A stretch of DNA of 64,000 nt, taken from positions 1 to 64,000 of the forward strand of contig CAJNYU010002097.1 of assembly GCA_905331475.1 (NCBI GenBank), written 5' to 3'. Positions 24,004 through 34,970 of the stretch are shown piece by piece; positions within the stretch are counted from its first letter, which is position 1, and each line of letters opens with the position of its first letter. Both the position numbers and the translations under genes were made by a program. Below the pieces are notes generated by a model. That model saw only the letters and a program-made list of their open reading frames with translations. It was not told the origin of the DNA and did no database searches. This stretch comes from Rotaria socialis. Lineage: Eukaryota > Rotifera > Eurotatoria > Philodinida > Philodinidae.

Positions 24004-24537
24004 ATGGTCGATTTTATTTTCATAGGTGGTTGTCCTGGCAGTGGTAAGACCACAGTAAGTCGTCTTATTCAGAATACAAAACATGAGACATGGCCTATGA
24101 TTGATTTTGGTTGTCTACGCGTATTTCATTTAAATCGTGAATGGACAAATCAAAATGATGACGAAGAACAAATGTCATTTGAAAATTTAATTTTTATTTT
24201 AAAAAATTATCATCGATATTCTTATCAGAATATTTTAATTAATGATCTAACTGATAAACGTCTTGGAGATTTATCAAACTATTTATCTCATGATGAATAT
24301 AATTATTTAATTATTACGTTAGTTGTTAACGATTCTAATATATTGTCAACACGAATATTAAATCCAGATCGTGATAGTGGTTGGCGAAATGTGCACCGAT
24401 CGATTGAATGGAATAACCAAATAAACGAACGAAAAACTTATAAAAACGAATTTATTTTAAATACTACATATCAAACAAAAGAAGAAACAATGGTTGAAAT
24501 TTTCAAAATCTATGAAAAATTTCGCTTGAATAAATAA
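24004..24537 (+). CDS. Small P-loop NTPase (kinase-like), unassigned
   Basis: Single exon of 177 residues beginning MVDFIFIGG; the Walker A motif GCPGSGKTT occupies residues 9-17 directly after a hydrophobic strand. The remainder has a D/N-rich mid segment and an R-containing lid-like region (RDSGWRNVHRSIEWN, about 121-135), the arrangement of adenylate/shikimate-kinase-like P-loop proteins. No clear Walker B was identified. The lack of introns and the small bacterial-style domain could indicate horizontal acquisition, common in bdelloids, but this is only an inference. Its 3' end faces the next gene with 40 nt between the stops. Confidence 0.65.
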   Translation: MVDFIFIGGCPGSGKTTVSRLIQNTKHETWPMIDFGCLRVFHLNREWTNQNDDEEQMSFENLIFILKNYHRYSYQNILINDLTDKRLGDLSNYLSHDEYNYLIITLVVNDSNILSTRILNPDRDSGWRNVHRSIEWNNQINERKTYKNEFILNTTYQTKEETMVEIFKIYEKFRLNK

Positions 24538-24577
24538 AAACAAATAATATCAATTGCTAGATTAATAACTGAGTCTA

Positions 24578-24943
24578 TCATTTCTTGTTTGGATCAACAG
24601 ATTGAATTGAATCATTGTTAATTTCAAAAATCCAATTTTTCTTAGGTGATGTCACACCATCAAATGGTGCTTTCAGTTCAATTGTTGATCCATCATATCG
24701 TCGAACAAGAACTAATTCAACAGTTTTGTGATATTTTGCATCGGATTCACTGTGTTGAAATTCACGTTCATCAATACGTTGTTCTTCACCTTTGCCGATT
24801 TCAATATCAGCCATTTCGATGTGATGATCTTCGATACCAGCGAATTGAATTCGAACATCAATTTCAGCATCGCTATTATTTTTAATTAAACATGAATAGA
24901 TAGCTGCTGGTGAATGAACACCTGATCCAATAGTTGTACACAT
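24578..24943 (-). CDS. Conserved-looking small protein of unknown function
   Basis: Minus-strand frame of about 121 residues from an ATG at 24943, which directly follows CAG and could also be the start of a second exon. The sequence alternates polar and hydrophobic residues as in a beta-sandwich: IYSCLIKNNSDAEIDVRIQF, then a KGEEQRIDEREF segment, VELVLVRRYDG and KNWIFEIN. No signal peptide and no TM. I do not recognise the family. It is convergent with the P-loop gene. An upstream coding exon within 24990-25230 is possible but not supported. Confidence 0.5.
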   Translation of the reverse strand: MCTTIGSGVHSPAAIYSCLIKNNSDAEIDVRIQFAGIEDHHIEMADIEIGKGEEQRIDEREFQHSESDAKYHKTVELVLVRRYDGSTIELKAPFDGVTSPKKNWIFEINNDSIQSVDPNKK

Positions 24944-25329
24944 CTGCAACAGAATTAAACAGCTAACTATCTTTTAGCGAGAGAAAAATACTGAAATTCA
25001 TCTTTGATAGAAGTTTAAAAGCACTTTTCCCACCATGCCAGTGAAATATCGTTTGCAATTCCCGCTGCAAATATCAAAAATAAATACGTAGATAACATTA
25101 AGATATGAAAATTTACAGTATATCTTGACACTCGCGAAAGCGGTGTAAATATAAATAAAGTATAGAGTTGATAGGGAACAGTTTACTAATTCAAGCAAAA
25201 ATTTTTTCAAGTGAGAGACGAACACTATTGAACGAACAAAAAGTACGACTTTTGTGTTCGATATGAAGATGTCGCTACATTATGATACTTGTTTTATTTA
25301 GATATAATAAATTTTTAAAATATCGGCTT

Positions 25330-26013
25330 TAGTGGCGGAGCCAGAGGGGGAGCTTGGGGGAACTGAGCTCCCTCTAGAAAATTTTGTCACTATTTAGGCT
25401 GTCAAACTTTCTTTACTAAATAATTTCAATGCAAATACTAGAAGCTAGCATAGCCGTTTGCCTATTTTGAATCGACTAAGAAGAACTTAGTACCTTTTTT
25501 CTCTTCATTTTTTATGAGCAAGTCTTTCAAGTAATTCTGTCGATACCAATTATAAATCACTTTGATCAAAGGTGCTGTCACATTTCCTGTGTCGTCCGTC
25601 GTATGTGAAAGATCGTCTTCCAGGATGAAATTGATTAAAAATTATGCTCGAAATTCGATGAGTGATGAAAGACTTGGTGATCTTAGTGTATTGGCTATTG
25701 AAAGAGAATTTGACATAGATTTTGAAAAGGTTATTGGTGTATTTACCATACAACATAAAAATAGTCGAATTTTGTTAATGTAATTAAGTGATATGAAATA
25801 TATTTAAATATAGAATCCCATCCATATGTTGATATAAATATATATGCTTATAAATATATGAGCAAGAACTGATTGAGTAAGATATGAGGACTCAGAAAAC
25901 TGACTCAAACATGACAATTTTCAAAAAAAAAAGCTTTTACTATCGTAAGTAGACTTTGAATAATTAAGATGGTGCTGAGCTCTCCCTAGACTGAAATCCT
26001 GGTGCCGCCACTA
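25330..26013. mobile_element. hAT-superfamily DNA transposon relic with 8-bp target duplication
   Basis: Terminal inverted repeats start TAGTGGCGGAGCCAG at 25330 and end CTGGTGCCGCCACTA at 26013. Both sides are flanked by the identical 8-bp direct repeat ATCGGCTT (25322-25329 and 26014-26021), the target duplication length of hAT elements. The 684-bp element keeps only the C-terminal dimerisation part of its transposase (25562-25783), so it is an internally deleted, non-autonomous copy. The intact duplication and similar ends point to fairly recent insertion. Confidence 0.88.
25562..25783 (+). pseudogene. hAT transposase C-terminal dimerisation domain remnant
   Basis: The frame reads a fragment typical of the hATC domain: FPVSSVVCERSSSRMKLIKN, then RNSMSDERLGDLSVLAIERE and DFEKVI. 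This domain mediates transposase dimerisation. The DDE catalytic core and BED finger are missing, so the fragment cannot transpose by itself. Confidence 0.8.
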
Positions 26014-26639
26014 ATCGGCTTATGTCGTTGTTAAAACCTGCTTCTGCTGAAAATTTTAAATCAAAGCAGTTTGAATTTTGCACGTAAGGGACTATTGCAA
26101 TAATGAGTGAGGATATATTTTATATTTTTATTTCGAAATTAGAGTTTCTTGTGTTCACTCATCATGCTAATCAACGAGAGACTAGCGGTCAACATTATTA
26201 CATTGATTTTTGTGTGTTACACATCAGTCCCTGCCGTTTTTCTTTTTTGTGATGTATACGTCATATCTAACGGTTGCCCATGATACAGTCTTTTTATGTT
26301 CTCTTCATTTGTATCTCATTGAAAATGGTTGCTGACTTTCTGATGGCCATAAAAAAATGTCAAATCTGAAGTATATTTTTTACAACACTCTAACCATATG
26401 AAGGAGAATGTTCCTCTTTCAGAATACTACAAGTTGTAGCCTACTGTCTGAAAGACTGCAATAAAATTTATTACAATAGACACACGATAATAAAACTCTT
26501 CGCTTGACCGCACTTTGACACAAATATTTTTATTTGTCCAAATGTGATTCGATTATTGAAGTTCAAGTGGGGACCTCATATAACTTCATACTATAAAACA
26601 TCTAATCAGACACTTTGCTCATTTCAAGTTTACCGTATA

Positions 26640-27960
26640 TATCGTGCTTCACAATTTCAAAATTCATTCATTTGTATACGAAATCAATTGAAAAGTCAAT
26701 AGATTCCTACTAGACAGACTTCTATTTTTTTCCGAATGATCATAATATAACTTCATATCAATATAAAATAATAGTTAGAAATATAAACCTTTCAAAAGAG
26801 TGAACAAGCGTCAATATAATAAGCGTTTATTTATCAAACACATCAAATTCAAATAATCTTTATAACTCCTTTATGTGTTTTAAAATATACAGAATTTTTA
26901 TTAACGGTATATACTGTATTTTTTTTACAAAGATTGTAAATGTTTTATTGTAGATTTATGACATGAAATCGAATATCGAGCTAAATTGAAAAAAGGATTC
27001 TATGACTAATCTATTCAGTATCGCTCATAAATGAATAAAGAATCAAAGAAAGCTGAGAAGTTATTAATTGAGTCATTAGAATCATGTAACAGACAGTTAA
27101 TAAATTAGAGAACTGTGCATCTCAGTTTTCCTCCAGTCAAACCCTGACCCAAAACTCGATCGGTTTCAATTTGGCCATGTCGCTCCCTAAAGTATTCACA
27201 TGTTCTTTTTCTAATTGAATATCTCGCTGAATAATATTCGATATGCGAGAATAAGTGCGTCATAAACGTTAACACCGATGATAATTTATCGATATCCTTT
27301 TGAACTTCATGCTATTCCAGAAATATACTACAATATTTTTAAGAGACAACAATACAAAATGAATGTAATGCTATTCTACGTTAAAATAATATCCATATCA
27401 ATATTTCTTAATTATTTCATGAATAGTATATATATACGAGCCTGAAAGCCATGAAATCTTAATGCTGTTGTATCACGTAGAATAAATTTGACTCAGTTGC
27501 TTTTAGATACTTTCACTTTTTCATAGGCTTGATAGACAAATATCGGAGCCATTTTTCTATGCTACACAATGCACAATAGAAACGCATAAACTAACAATAT
27601 ATAAACAAAGAAATGAAACAAAAAAGGATAGCTTATATTTTCTAGCACTAAATTCGAAATATCACTTTAAACCTTTGTATATATATCAATGACGCAAAAG
27701 AGGAAGTGGGTGTATGTCAATAGCATGATTGGAAAGTAAACCTGTAATGTAATGAGTAATGAAGACATGATAAATTGTACAATAGTATTTCTTTGACGGC
27801 AGTCAACTACAATAAAAGTGCTCTTATCTTTACAACTAAACCTACACAATTCTGATATTCAGTTTTAAATCAACCTCCTATATATACACATATAAGCTTT
27901 GATGGTGCTCACAGTAGAAAGCACTTTTCATAGACGCAAGCTCTATCATACATTACCAAT
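26640..27960. repeat. Upstream part of a segmental tandem duplication (unit A)
   Basis: This non-coding stretch matches 30230-31670 piecewise: for example TTTATTGTAGATTTATGA near 26943 against TTTATTGCAGATTTATGA near 30421, CTCATAAATGAATAAAG near 27025 against a near-identical run at 30505, and CTGATATTCAGTTT just before both genes. The small signal-anchor gene and at least 1.3 kb of its upstream DNA were therefore duplicated together. No gene is seen in it. Confidence 0.65.
27879..27886 (+). promoter_or_regulatory. Candidate TATA box of the Thr-rich signal-anchor gene
   Basis: TATATATA about 75 nt before the ATG. The duplicated gene keeps a TATATATA run at the homologous place (about 31557-31564), and the third copy has one at 36727-36735. 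Retention in all three copies supports a core-promoter role. Confidence 0.45.
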
Positions 27961-28548
27961 ATGCATTCACAAGTATCAAACGCTGCTATATCTTCAGGTG
28001 AACAGAGTCGCAAGGTTATACTGCTAGCAATAGGCATAATTGCTGTGTTTGGAATAATTACATTCGCTCTTGCAGCTGCCACTCTTGGTACTCTCAATAA
28101 ACGATATAGTAATATCGAACGTAGTTTAGAAGGACTGACGAATACAGTGAACAAAATCAGTGAACAACTCTCTTCAACCACCGGAACGAGCGGAACATTC
28201 ACCCCTCAGTCTACAACGACAATGGCAGGATCTACGACCACACCGCAGCCTGTCATAACAACGACAGGGCCTCCCATCACAACTACACGGTCTACCACTA
28301 CCACTACAACTACAGAGCCTACCACCACAACTACACGGTCTACCACAACAACGACAGGGTCTACGACCACAACTACAGGGCCTACCACCACAACGACAGG
28401 GCCTACCACCACAACTGGAGAGTCTACGACCACAACTACAGGGCCTTCCACGACAACTACAGAGTCTACTACTACAACTACGACGGCTACCACCACAACT
28501 ACAGAGACAACCACCACAACTACAGAGACTACCACCACAACTACATAG
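27961..28548 (+). CDS. Type II membrane protein with mucin-like Thr-rich ectodomain (signal-anchor family, copy 1)
   Basis: 195 residues, single exon. A short N-terminus with a basic SRK is followed by one strong hydrophobic segment (about residues 19-43) that ends in the family signature FALAAATLGTLNKR. With no cleavage site and positive charges on both sides this acts as a signal anchor. A short heptad-like stretch (49-72) may oligomerise. Residues 75-195 are almost pure Thr with Ser, Gly, Pro and Glu, in imperfect repeats such as TTTTGPTTT, ideal for dense O-glycosylation. The repeats make both strands open, so the minus-strand ORFs here are artefacts. Paralogues lie at 31671 and 36867. 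Confidence 0.75.
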   Translation: MHSQVSNAAISSGEQSRKVILLAIGIIAVFGIITFALAAATLGTLNKRYSNIERSLEGLTNTVNKISEQLSSTTGTSGTFTPQSTTTMAGSTTTPQPVITTTGPPITTTRSTTTTTTTEPTTTTTRSTTTTTGSTTTTTGPTTTTTGPTTTTGESTTTTTGPSTTTTESTTTTTTATTTTTETTTTTTETTTTTT

Positions 28549-31500
28549 CCTTTCATCGCAATTGCATAGTCTACCACGGCAATTACGCAATTCGACAGTC
28601 TACTGCTATTGTAGGTTACCAATTGTGGCCAGTTGAACTTAGAAACATACTATAATCGAACATAGCCTGCGTATTTACTCTGTGTCTCATCTTTATCTTT
28701 TTGATATTCTCTTATTCTACTGCTTTTGATGTTCTCTTATTCTACTGCTTTTGATGTTCTCTTATTCTACTGCTTTTGATGTTCTCTTATTCTACTGCTT
28801 TCTCATCTGCTAATTCTTTCTGTACTGAAAACGTCAATTTCAATTTCACAAATAAACTATTCACAACTCAATTAATTTCAAAATCAGCAAAGATGCACAT
28901 TCATTTTCGATTTGATTCATGTTTCAGGCTGCTGTACTAGAGAATCAGGGAGAAAATATTCATGTCATGAGACAAACGAAGGCAATCGTATGTTTACATC
29001 ATAGAGCCGTGTTAGATCATTCTGAATAAACATATTTACTATTATATTGACACATAGCAGTCGATACATTTGTCGTTGTATCTTTTGAGGGTTTCTATGG
29101 AGTATATTAAATTCTGCTTAGTTATCTTTTCCTAAAAAAAGATGTGATAATGATAAATTCATCAAGTCGCTTCAATTAAAATAGTCGACCCATAATTTTG
29201 TTTGTAACAGCGTGCACCGAATGTTGTATATCACGATATACTTCTTTCATCAAAATTCAGTGATTAAAATCTGTCTATTCTCGGTACTGATTGTCTAGTG
29301 GGTTATATAAATCACAAATTTGGAAAGAGTCGTGAAGCGTCATATGGATGGCGGATTCAGATTATAGTTTATACTGTATGAGATTTTTCGATTCTTTAAA
29401 TCGAATTTCTATTGCATTACGTATGTAATTTTCAGTTACGTGGCAAAGTGAAACTGTTGATGAAATAGCTATTTTTATGCAGCCTCTAATGGAAAAAGTT
29501 GGTTTTGTACAAACAAAGCCGGTTCCATGACATAGACGAAAACCTTTTCGGAACTTTTTTCTGAGTAAAATTTGAATCTGTTTGAAGGTGTTTGATAAAA
29601 TCACTGAATCGTTATTGTATAAAAATATTGGTAGATCATTTCTCACTCATATTTCCTATTGAATGAAGAAGCTAACGGACTGAAACAATAGCATAGGATT
29701 ATTAATGTTTACGATGTATATATTTAAATAATTCAGCAGAAAATTGTTTTTTCAAACAATCAGCTAAACATATATTCTTTCAATATGCCGTGTAAAGATT
29801 TTGCCACGAATAAGAAGGACATGCTAAAGACTGAATCGATTATCCTTATCTCAAGCAACGAATATTTACTTCTCACTAGTTGTAAATTTTATCACGTATC
29901 CTACTAGGATACGCATATTGAAAACAGAAAGATTTGTTTCAATTGATGTGTATATGTTCGTAGTTACTGTACCATCTGTGAGTTTGAAGTTGAGGATAAG
30001 GATGAATAAAATTATCTTATCTGGCTTCGTTGTTCTGTGAGAAAATACTAGTGGAAGATGCATAGAGAGAACGGTAGTAACGGTAGGCTTGCAATTTTCT
30101 TTATTAATAAAGAGATTTTACCATACGATGAGAAAGCCATTCTACCTCTTAAAGACCAATCAAACAACATGATAGAATTTAACACTCATTTTTTTATTAT
30201 TTTCTTTTCGACATTGTCGGCACCATTCTATAACTTTATACGCGCATAAAAGGAAAGGTGAAAATATAAACTTTTCAGAAGTGCTGATAAGTCTCATGAT
30301 GATAAACTCTGATTAGACAAAGACATTTAGGAGTAAAATTGTTTTTTTATAAAAATCTTTCTCTGCTCTAAAGATGCAGATGTTTTCTTTTATATTTCAT
30401 TTTTACAATGAACTTCAATATTTTATTGCAGATTTATGAGAGAAAAATCATATAACTAGATTAACTGAAAAGAGAATGCTTTATTGCTAATCCTCTCGCC
30501 ATTGCTCGTAAATGAATAAAACATTTAAGAAAATCGTGATATAGATAAAAGTAGATTACGATTATGTTTGTTCTCCGAAAGATGAATGGCTGTTTTTCAA
30601 TTGTTTCGTTAGAGACTGAGATATTGGCATACTCTATTTTACAGTTTATGAAGGAATATTTTTTCAAATAAGTATGTCATTGAATAATCTATTGTTTCAG
30701 AATAGAATATTCATCGGAATGATTAAGATAGAGGTTATTACTTTGTTGAGAACACTTTTTTTGGTATGAGATAAATGTTTTTCGTGACGATCGTAATTGA
30801 TAAGGTCTTTTCATTTTATGAATTGTTTATCGCACTTTGTTTCGATCTTAGGTATATATGATAATTAGTTTTAAAAATAAAATGTGCCATAAATCCCAAC
30901 TAAAACTATATACTTTATCGATACAAAATGAAATTAACTTTTCTTCACTAATATATTTTTTAAATCTTTCGAGGACACTAGTATCGATATTTTTCAATTA
31001 TATTTTCATCAAACATTCATATTGATGTCTAGCAGTCATGAAATCTTATGTCACCGTAGCAAGTAGACAAACCAACGTCTGCTTAACTATTTTTACAGTC
31101 TTTCACTTTGGCAAAAATTGCCCTCGGCCGATGGGCGATTCAGAGATTTTCTACACTTTAAACAAAGATATCAGATTCATCTTGTCTATGCTACTCAAAA
31201 GAAAACAAAAAATAAGTGAAAAGTAAGACTAGATAGAGTTACCTCCATTTCTATTGAAACATTTCTAAAAAACAGAAAAAAATAAATGTTACTCTTTTTT
31301 ATGATACTTTCTTACACACAACTCTTCAAACACTTTTGTACATCAATATATGAATCAGAACAAAACAAGAGACGTTGCCAACATCTTGAATGAAAAATAA
31401 AATTGTAAAGCAATGAGTAACAAAGATAAGAAGAATATTATGTTAGTATATTTCTACATGTATTTACTTGTCTTACGAAAGTCAGGCACAATAAAGCTAC

Positions 31501-31670
31501 TATTATCTTTACAAATATACCTACGCAATCCTGATATTCAGTTTCGAAGCGTCTACATATATATACATGCATCCATAAAATTTGTTGGTATTCTGCGTGA
31601 AAAACATTTTAGAAAGCCACAAGCTTTATCAAACATCACCAATAAATACTCTGAAGCATTAAAGCCGATT
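28549..31670. other. Spacer between signal-anchor copies 1 and 2
   Basis: Contains the 25-bp tandem repeat (28703-28800) and, from about 30230, the second unit of the segmental duplication. A short coding-looking stretch near 29430-29550 (TVDEIAIFMQPLMEKVGFVQ on the plus strand) ends at a stop and may be a relic; no family recognised. Confidence 0.45.
28703..28800. repeat. Tandem repeat, four copies of a 25-bp unit
   Basis: GATGTTCTCTTATTCTACTG plus CTTTT repeats four times with period 25 (starts at 28703, 28728, 28753 and 28778), nearly perfect apart from GATATT in the first copy. It lies just downstream of the Thr-rich gene. Confidence 0.9.
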
Positions 31671-31958
31671 ATGCCGGGAGGACAAGATCGAAGTAACGTG
31701 CGTGTCATGATTGGATTAGCTGTAATTGTTCTATTTGGAATAATTACTTTCGCCCTTGCAGCTGCCACTCTCGGCACTCTCAACAGACGAACCAGTAATC
31801 TGGATAAAAAAATGGGCAGTATTCAAGATGAAATGCGCACGTTGCTTGACCAATTTTCCACAAAAGCACCAGCCCCAGCACCCCAACAACTACAGCAACT
31901 GCAACAACGGCAGCAAATCCAGCAATTATGGCAGTCGCATAACATTGAAACTCCCTAG
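31671..31958 (+). CDS. Signal-anchor family protein, copy 2, with short P/A/Q-rich tail
   Basis: About 95 residues from the ATG at 31671. The hydrophobic segment (about residues 11-36) ends FALAAATLGTLNRR, nearly the same as in copies 1 and 3, followed by a short helix-prone stretch and a Pro/Ala/Gln-rich tail (APAPAPQQLQQLQQ). The ATG used by copy 1 is replaced here by AAA at the homologous place. Translation must therefore begin at 31671 or from an upstream in-frame ATG (31413) that would add about 86 residues from what is 5' leader in copy 1. The ectodomain is truncated relative to copy 1. It may be a functional minimal form or a decaying copy. Confidence 0.5.
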   Translation: MPGGQDRSNVRVMIGLAVIVLFGIITFALAAATLGTLNRRTSNLDKKMGSIQDEMRTLLDQFSTKAPAPAPQQLQQLQQRQQIQQLWQSHNIETP

Positions 31959-34216
31959 AAAAAACAATCATGGCGTAAACTATGGCAATCAGTAGTACGA
32001 TTTCGGCACTCAAGCCAGATCAATGACGCTTGTTCTTCAAACATTTCATGTATCTGTTGTATTCTCATCTTCTCACTTTTTTTAAAACTCGTCTGCATCC
32101 AAGTTCTACTGCTTTTCAAATAATGATTTTACACATCGAATGAATTCATAATCATTCACAGCCTTTTCTTTCACGAGCGCTCAATTCAATCATTCATATA
32201 CTCAACTAAAGAGACGAGTAGTCGTAGAGTCCAAATATATTTGACGAGAATAACAATACATTTTATCAATACTAAATTTGGATAAGCTCAGGTTTTGCCG
32301 GAATATCTTTGCTTTCACTGAAATACATTAATCCGAATTTATGCCCATGAGACAACTAGACAAAAGGAAATATACCGTAGATGTGACAATTTTTGGTCAA
32401 AAATTTTGAAATGAACAAATTCAAAACAAAAAGTCAACTGCTAGCAGTTGAAATATTCGCTAGTGGCTCTTTTTGAATGCTCTATCGCACGTCATCTACT
32501 TGCTGAGAAAACTTTTTCTATTAAACACAAAGTAGTGAAATGCGCAAAAATAAGATGTTTACGCGCTTATCTTGATTTGGAAAATACGCGATAAAAATAA
32601 AATCTTTATTTAATATTATCAGTATGATTGGCGAACTGTATATGTTATGTATATCGAAGCATTTATCAGATATCTGAGGGCGTCCATACAAAACATTCAA
32701 CAAATAATAGAATATAAAATAATAAAAATCTCAAGAGAATATCTTTTTTGACTTCTGTCAATAACAAAGGTAGATAAAACATTTAACTGCCATATCGATC
32801 ACAAACGAAAATAACTTGCCACTCATAGACAATTTATGATTGTTTTCAGTTAATTTCAGCTAGAAGGAGCTAGCCATACATAGAGATTTTGCTTTTATAC
32901 TTTTTTTTTGCAAAAGAACATTTTTTGTGAAAAATTATAGTTTCGTTTTATCAGACGTAACGACAGCAAATTAAGTATTTTTCTTGAAATTTTGCGATGA
33001 CTCTTTTTCCTAGTAAATGCGTAAAATCAGTGAGAGTGCATGAAAATAGTCTGGAGCAATTGGAGTTTTTAGAAACTTCTTTGAAAGGATGATCGAAAAA
33101 TTCAAAAGATCTTTTGCTGTTGAATGTTTCCAACTGAATTCAAAAAAGAAAACTAGATTAATAAACAGAATAAGATTACTTGGTAGACGGTGCAATGAAC
33201 TCTCCGAAATGCTCAGTTTGAAATTTGTTCAACGTGATTGGTACTAATAACAATTCGAACAAGAGAAGCCAGCGAAAGAGACTAAAGCTGAATCTTTGTA
33301 TTTCTATTAAAAATTATTTGGCATTGAGAATGCAACGGGGAAGCGTGAACTTAAAGTTACTTCAAAACTACTTGGATGCACTTTTTGACTGCAAGTCCGT
33401 TGTTTCACCGTTGGATCTTCGTCAATCAGTCATCGCATCAATTTTTTCAGAGAAATTCTTTCAGTCATTATCGACAAGATAGGAATGATTTTTGCCGAGT
33501 TATCAAGTGCTACTAGTCCTCTTGTGGCTTTACTACTCGCTGCCATCCATGTGATCTATTCGCTGCGATGATTTTCATAACTATTTTGTTTTTAAATTTT
33601 GCATGAAAGTAAAATGGAGAACAATCGCGAATAATTTCGTTCTATTTTGATATTTACGGTCAGTGAAGGACGTATAATTGGTCAGATATTTGAACATCTC
33701 TCGATACAGTGACATGCTGCAAATCATTCAACTACCCAGAGAATAAAAAAATGAAAACAATTTCGTGATTTCAATTATATGACAAAAACCTAAATCCTCC
33801 CACTGATTTCATTACTTTAACATCATGTTTATCAGATGATCATGATTATTTCGAAAGCATGAAAATCATTTTATTACTCTGACTATTCGAGAGGATGAAA
33901 GTCATTTCACTAGTTTGAGTTTTGGACACTATGTAAATCACATGAGTTTGTGTAATCTTCAAAAACCAAAGGAAGTCTATTTTATTCTTTTTTCTAGCAT
34001 TATTGTCGCGTGATTATTTTCATGTTGCTTAAACATTATCATCATCGCATTGTTATCATTGTTTTTACATTATTTTCATTTCATGAATTTCATTATTGTT
34101 CAGAAATTAAATTTACTGCAGCTATCTGATGGCATTTACACCATTTAAATGGTTACTTTCAAATAATCATAGTTTCCCTGTCTGTAAATGTGGTCTTGAG
34201 AATATAACGTAAAGTG
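31959..34216. other. Intergenic, no gene recognised
   Basis: AT-rich. An 85-residue ORF at 33225-33482 has no recognisable motif and is not supported as a gene. Confidence 0.5.
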
Positions 34217-34962
34217 CAGGGTGGCCAGATCAAAAATTGAAAAATCAGAAAATGGCAATTTTTGGCAAATTCGTATATCTTCCGCTAAAATACTGGTATC
34301 CAAAGTTCTGCTGCATTTCTGTTCATTGACTGAAACTTTATTTTCAAAGATATTCCAATAAAACGAAAGGCAATATAGTGAATATATCGTTTAGCTAATG
34401 CGAAGGCATCAATAAAAGATACTTAATGTTGAGCTTCGTTTTAAATTTAAAACTCGTTCACAAAAACGAGCAAAACTAAACCACATACATTCCGCGTAGA
34501 TTAAGAAATCCAACGAGAAAAAAAACGTTAAATTCCATCATCCCGGTGTTGTTATTCTTATTTCGCATCTTTTGGGATTTTCTCTAGGAAGTTTGTTTAA
34601 GATAACATATTCTAATAAAACCTTCTCAAGAATAATTACCATTCATTTTTATTTTAAGTTAAGTATTATCAGGTTTTATATTATCGGATTACGATAATCG
34701 GACTATAAATTTTTCATACGACCGAAAATAAATTCAACGCCAGAATTCGAACGAGGAATGTAAAAGATGATTAATAGAGAAAATTGATGAAACGCTATTG
34801 ATTTACTATAGTAATGGGTTATAATCGTACCTAATTTCAGTGGCAAAGCAGGATCTAAATATATTCCAAATTCAGAAAAAAAAACAGAAGATCAGAAAAG
34901 AATCAGAAACATGTTCAAAATGCAGAAATTTGGCCTATTTTTCAGAAGATCTGGCCATCCTG
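34217..34962. mobile_element. Non-autonomous hAT-like element (MITE)
   Basis: Ends CAGGGTGGCCAGATC (34217) and GATCTGGCCATCCTG (to 34962) are 15-bp terminal inverted repeats with one mismatch. The flanks GTAAAGTG (34209-34216) and GTAAGGTG (34963-34970) form an 8-bp target duplication with one difference. Length and end sequence fit the hAT superfamily. The 746-bp interior has no coding region. Confidence 0.8.
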
Positions 34963-34970
34963 GTAAGGTG

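Noticed and set aside
28174..28622. Minus-strand Cys/Gly- and Val-rich ORFs of 138 codons
   Set aside because: They are antisense translations of the ACC/ACT-rich Thr repeat of the plus-strand gene; no independent start or motif.
31413..31670. Upstream in-frame extension of signal-anchor copy 2
   Set aside because: The homologous stretch in copy 1 is untranslated leader with the TATA run, so translation from 31413 is less likely than from 31671, although not excluded.
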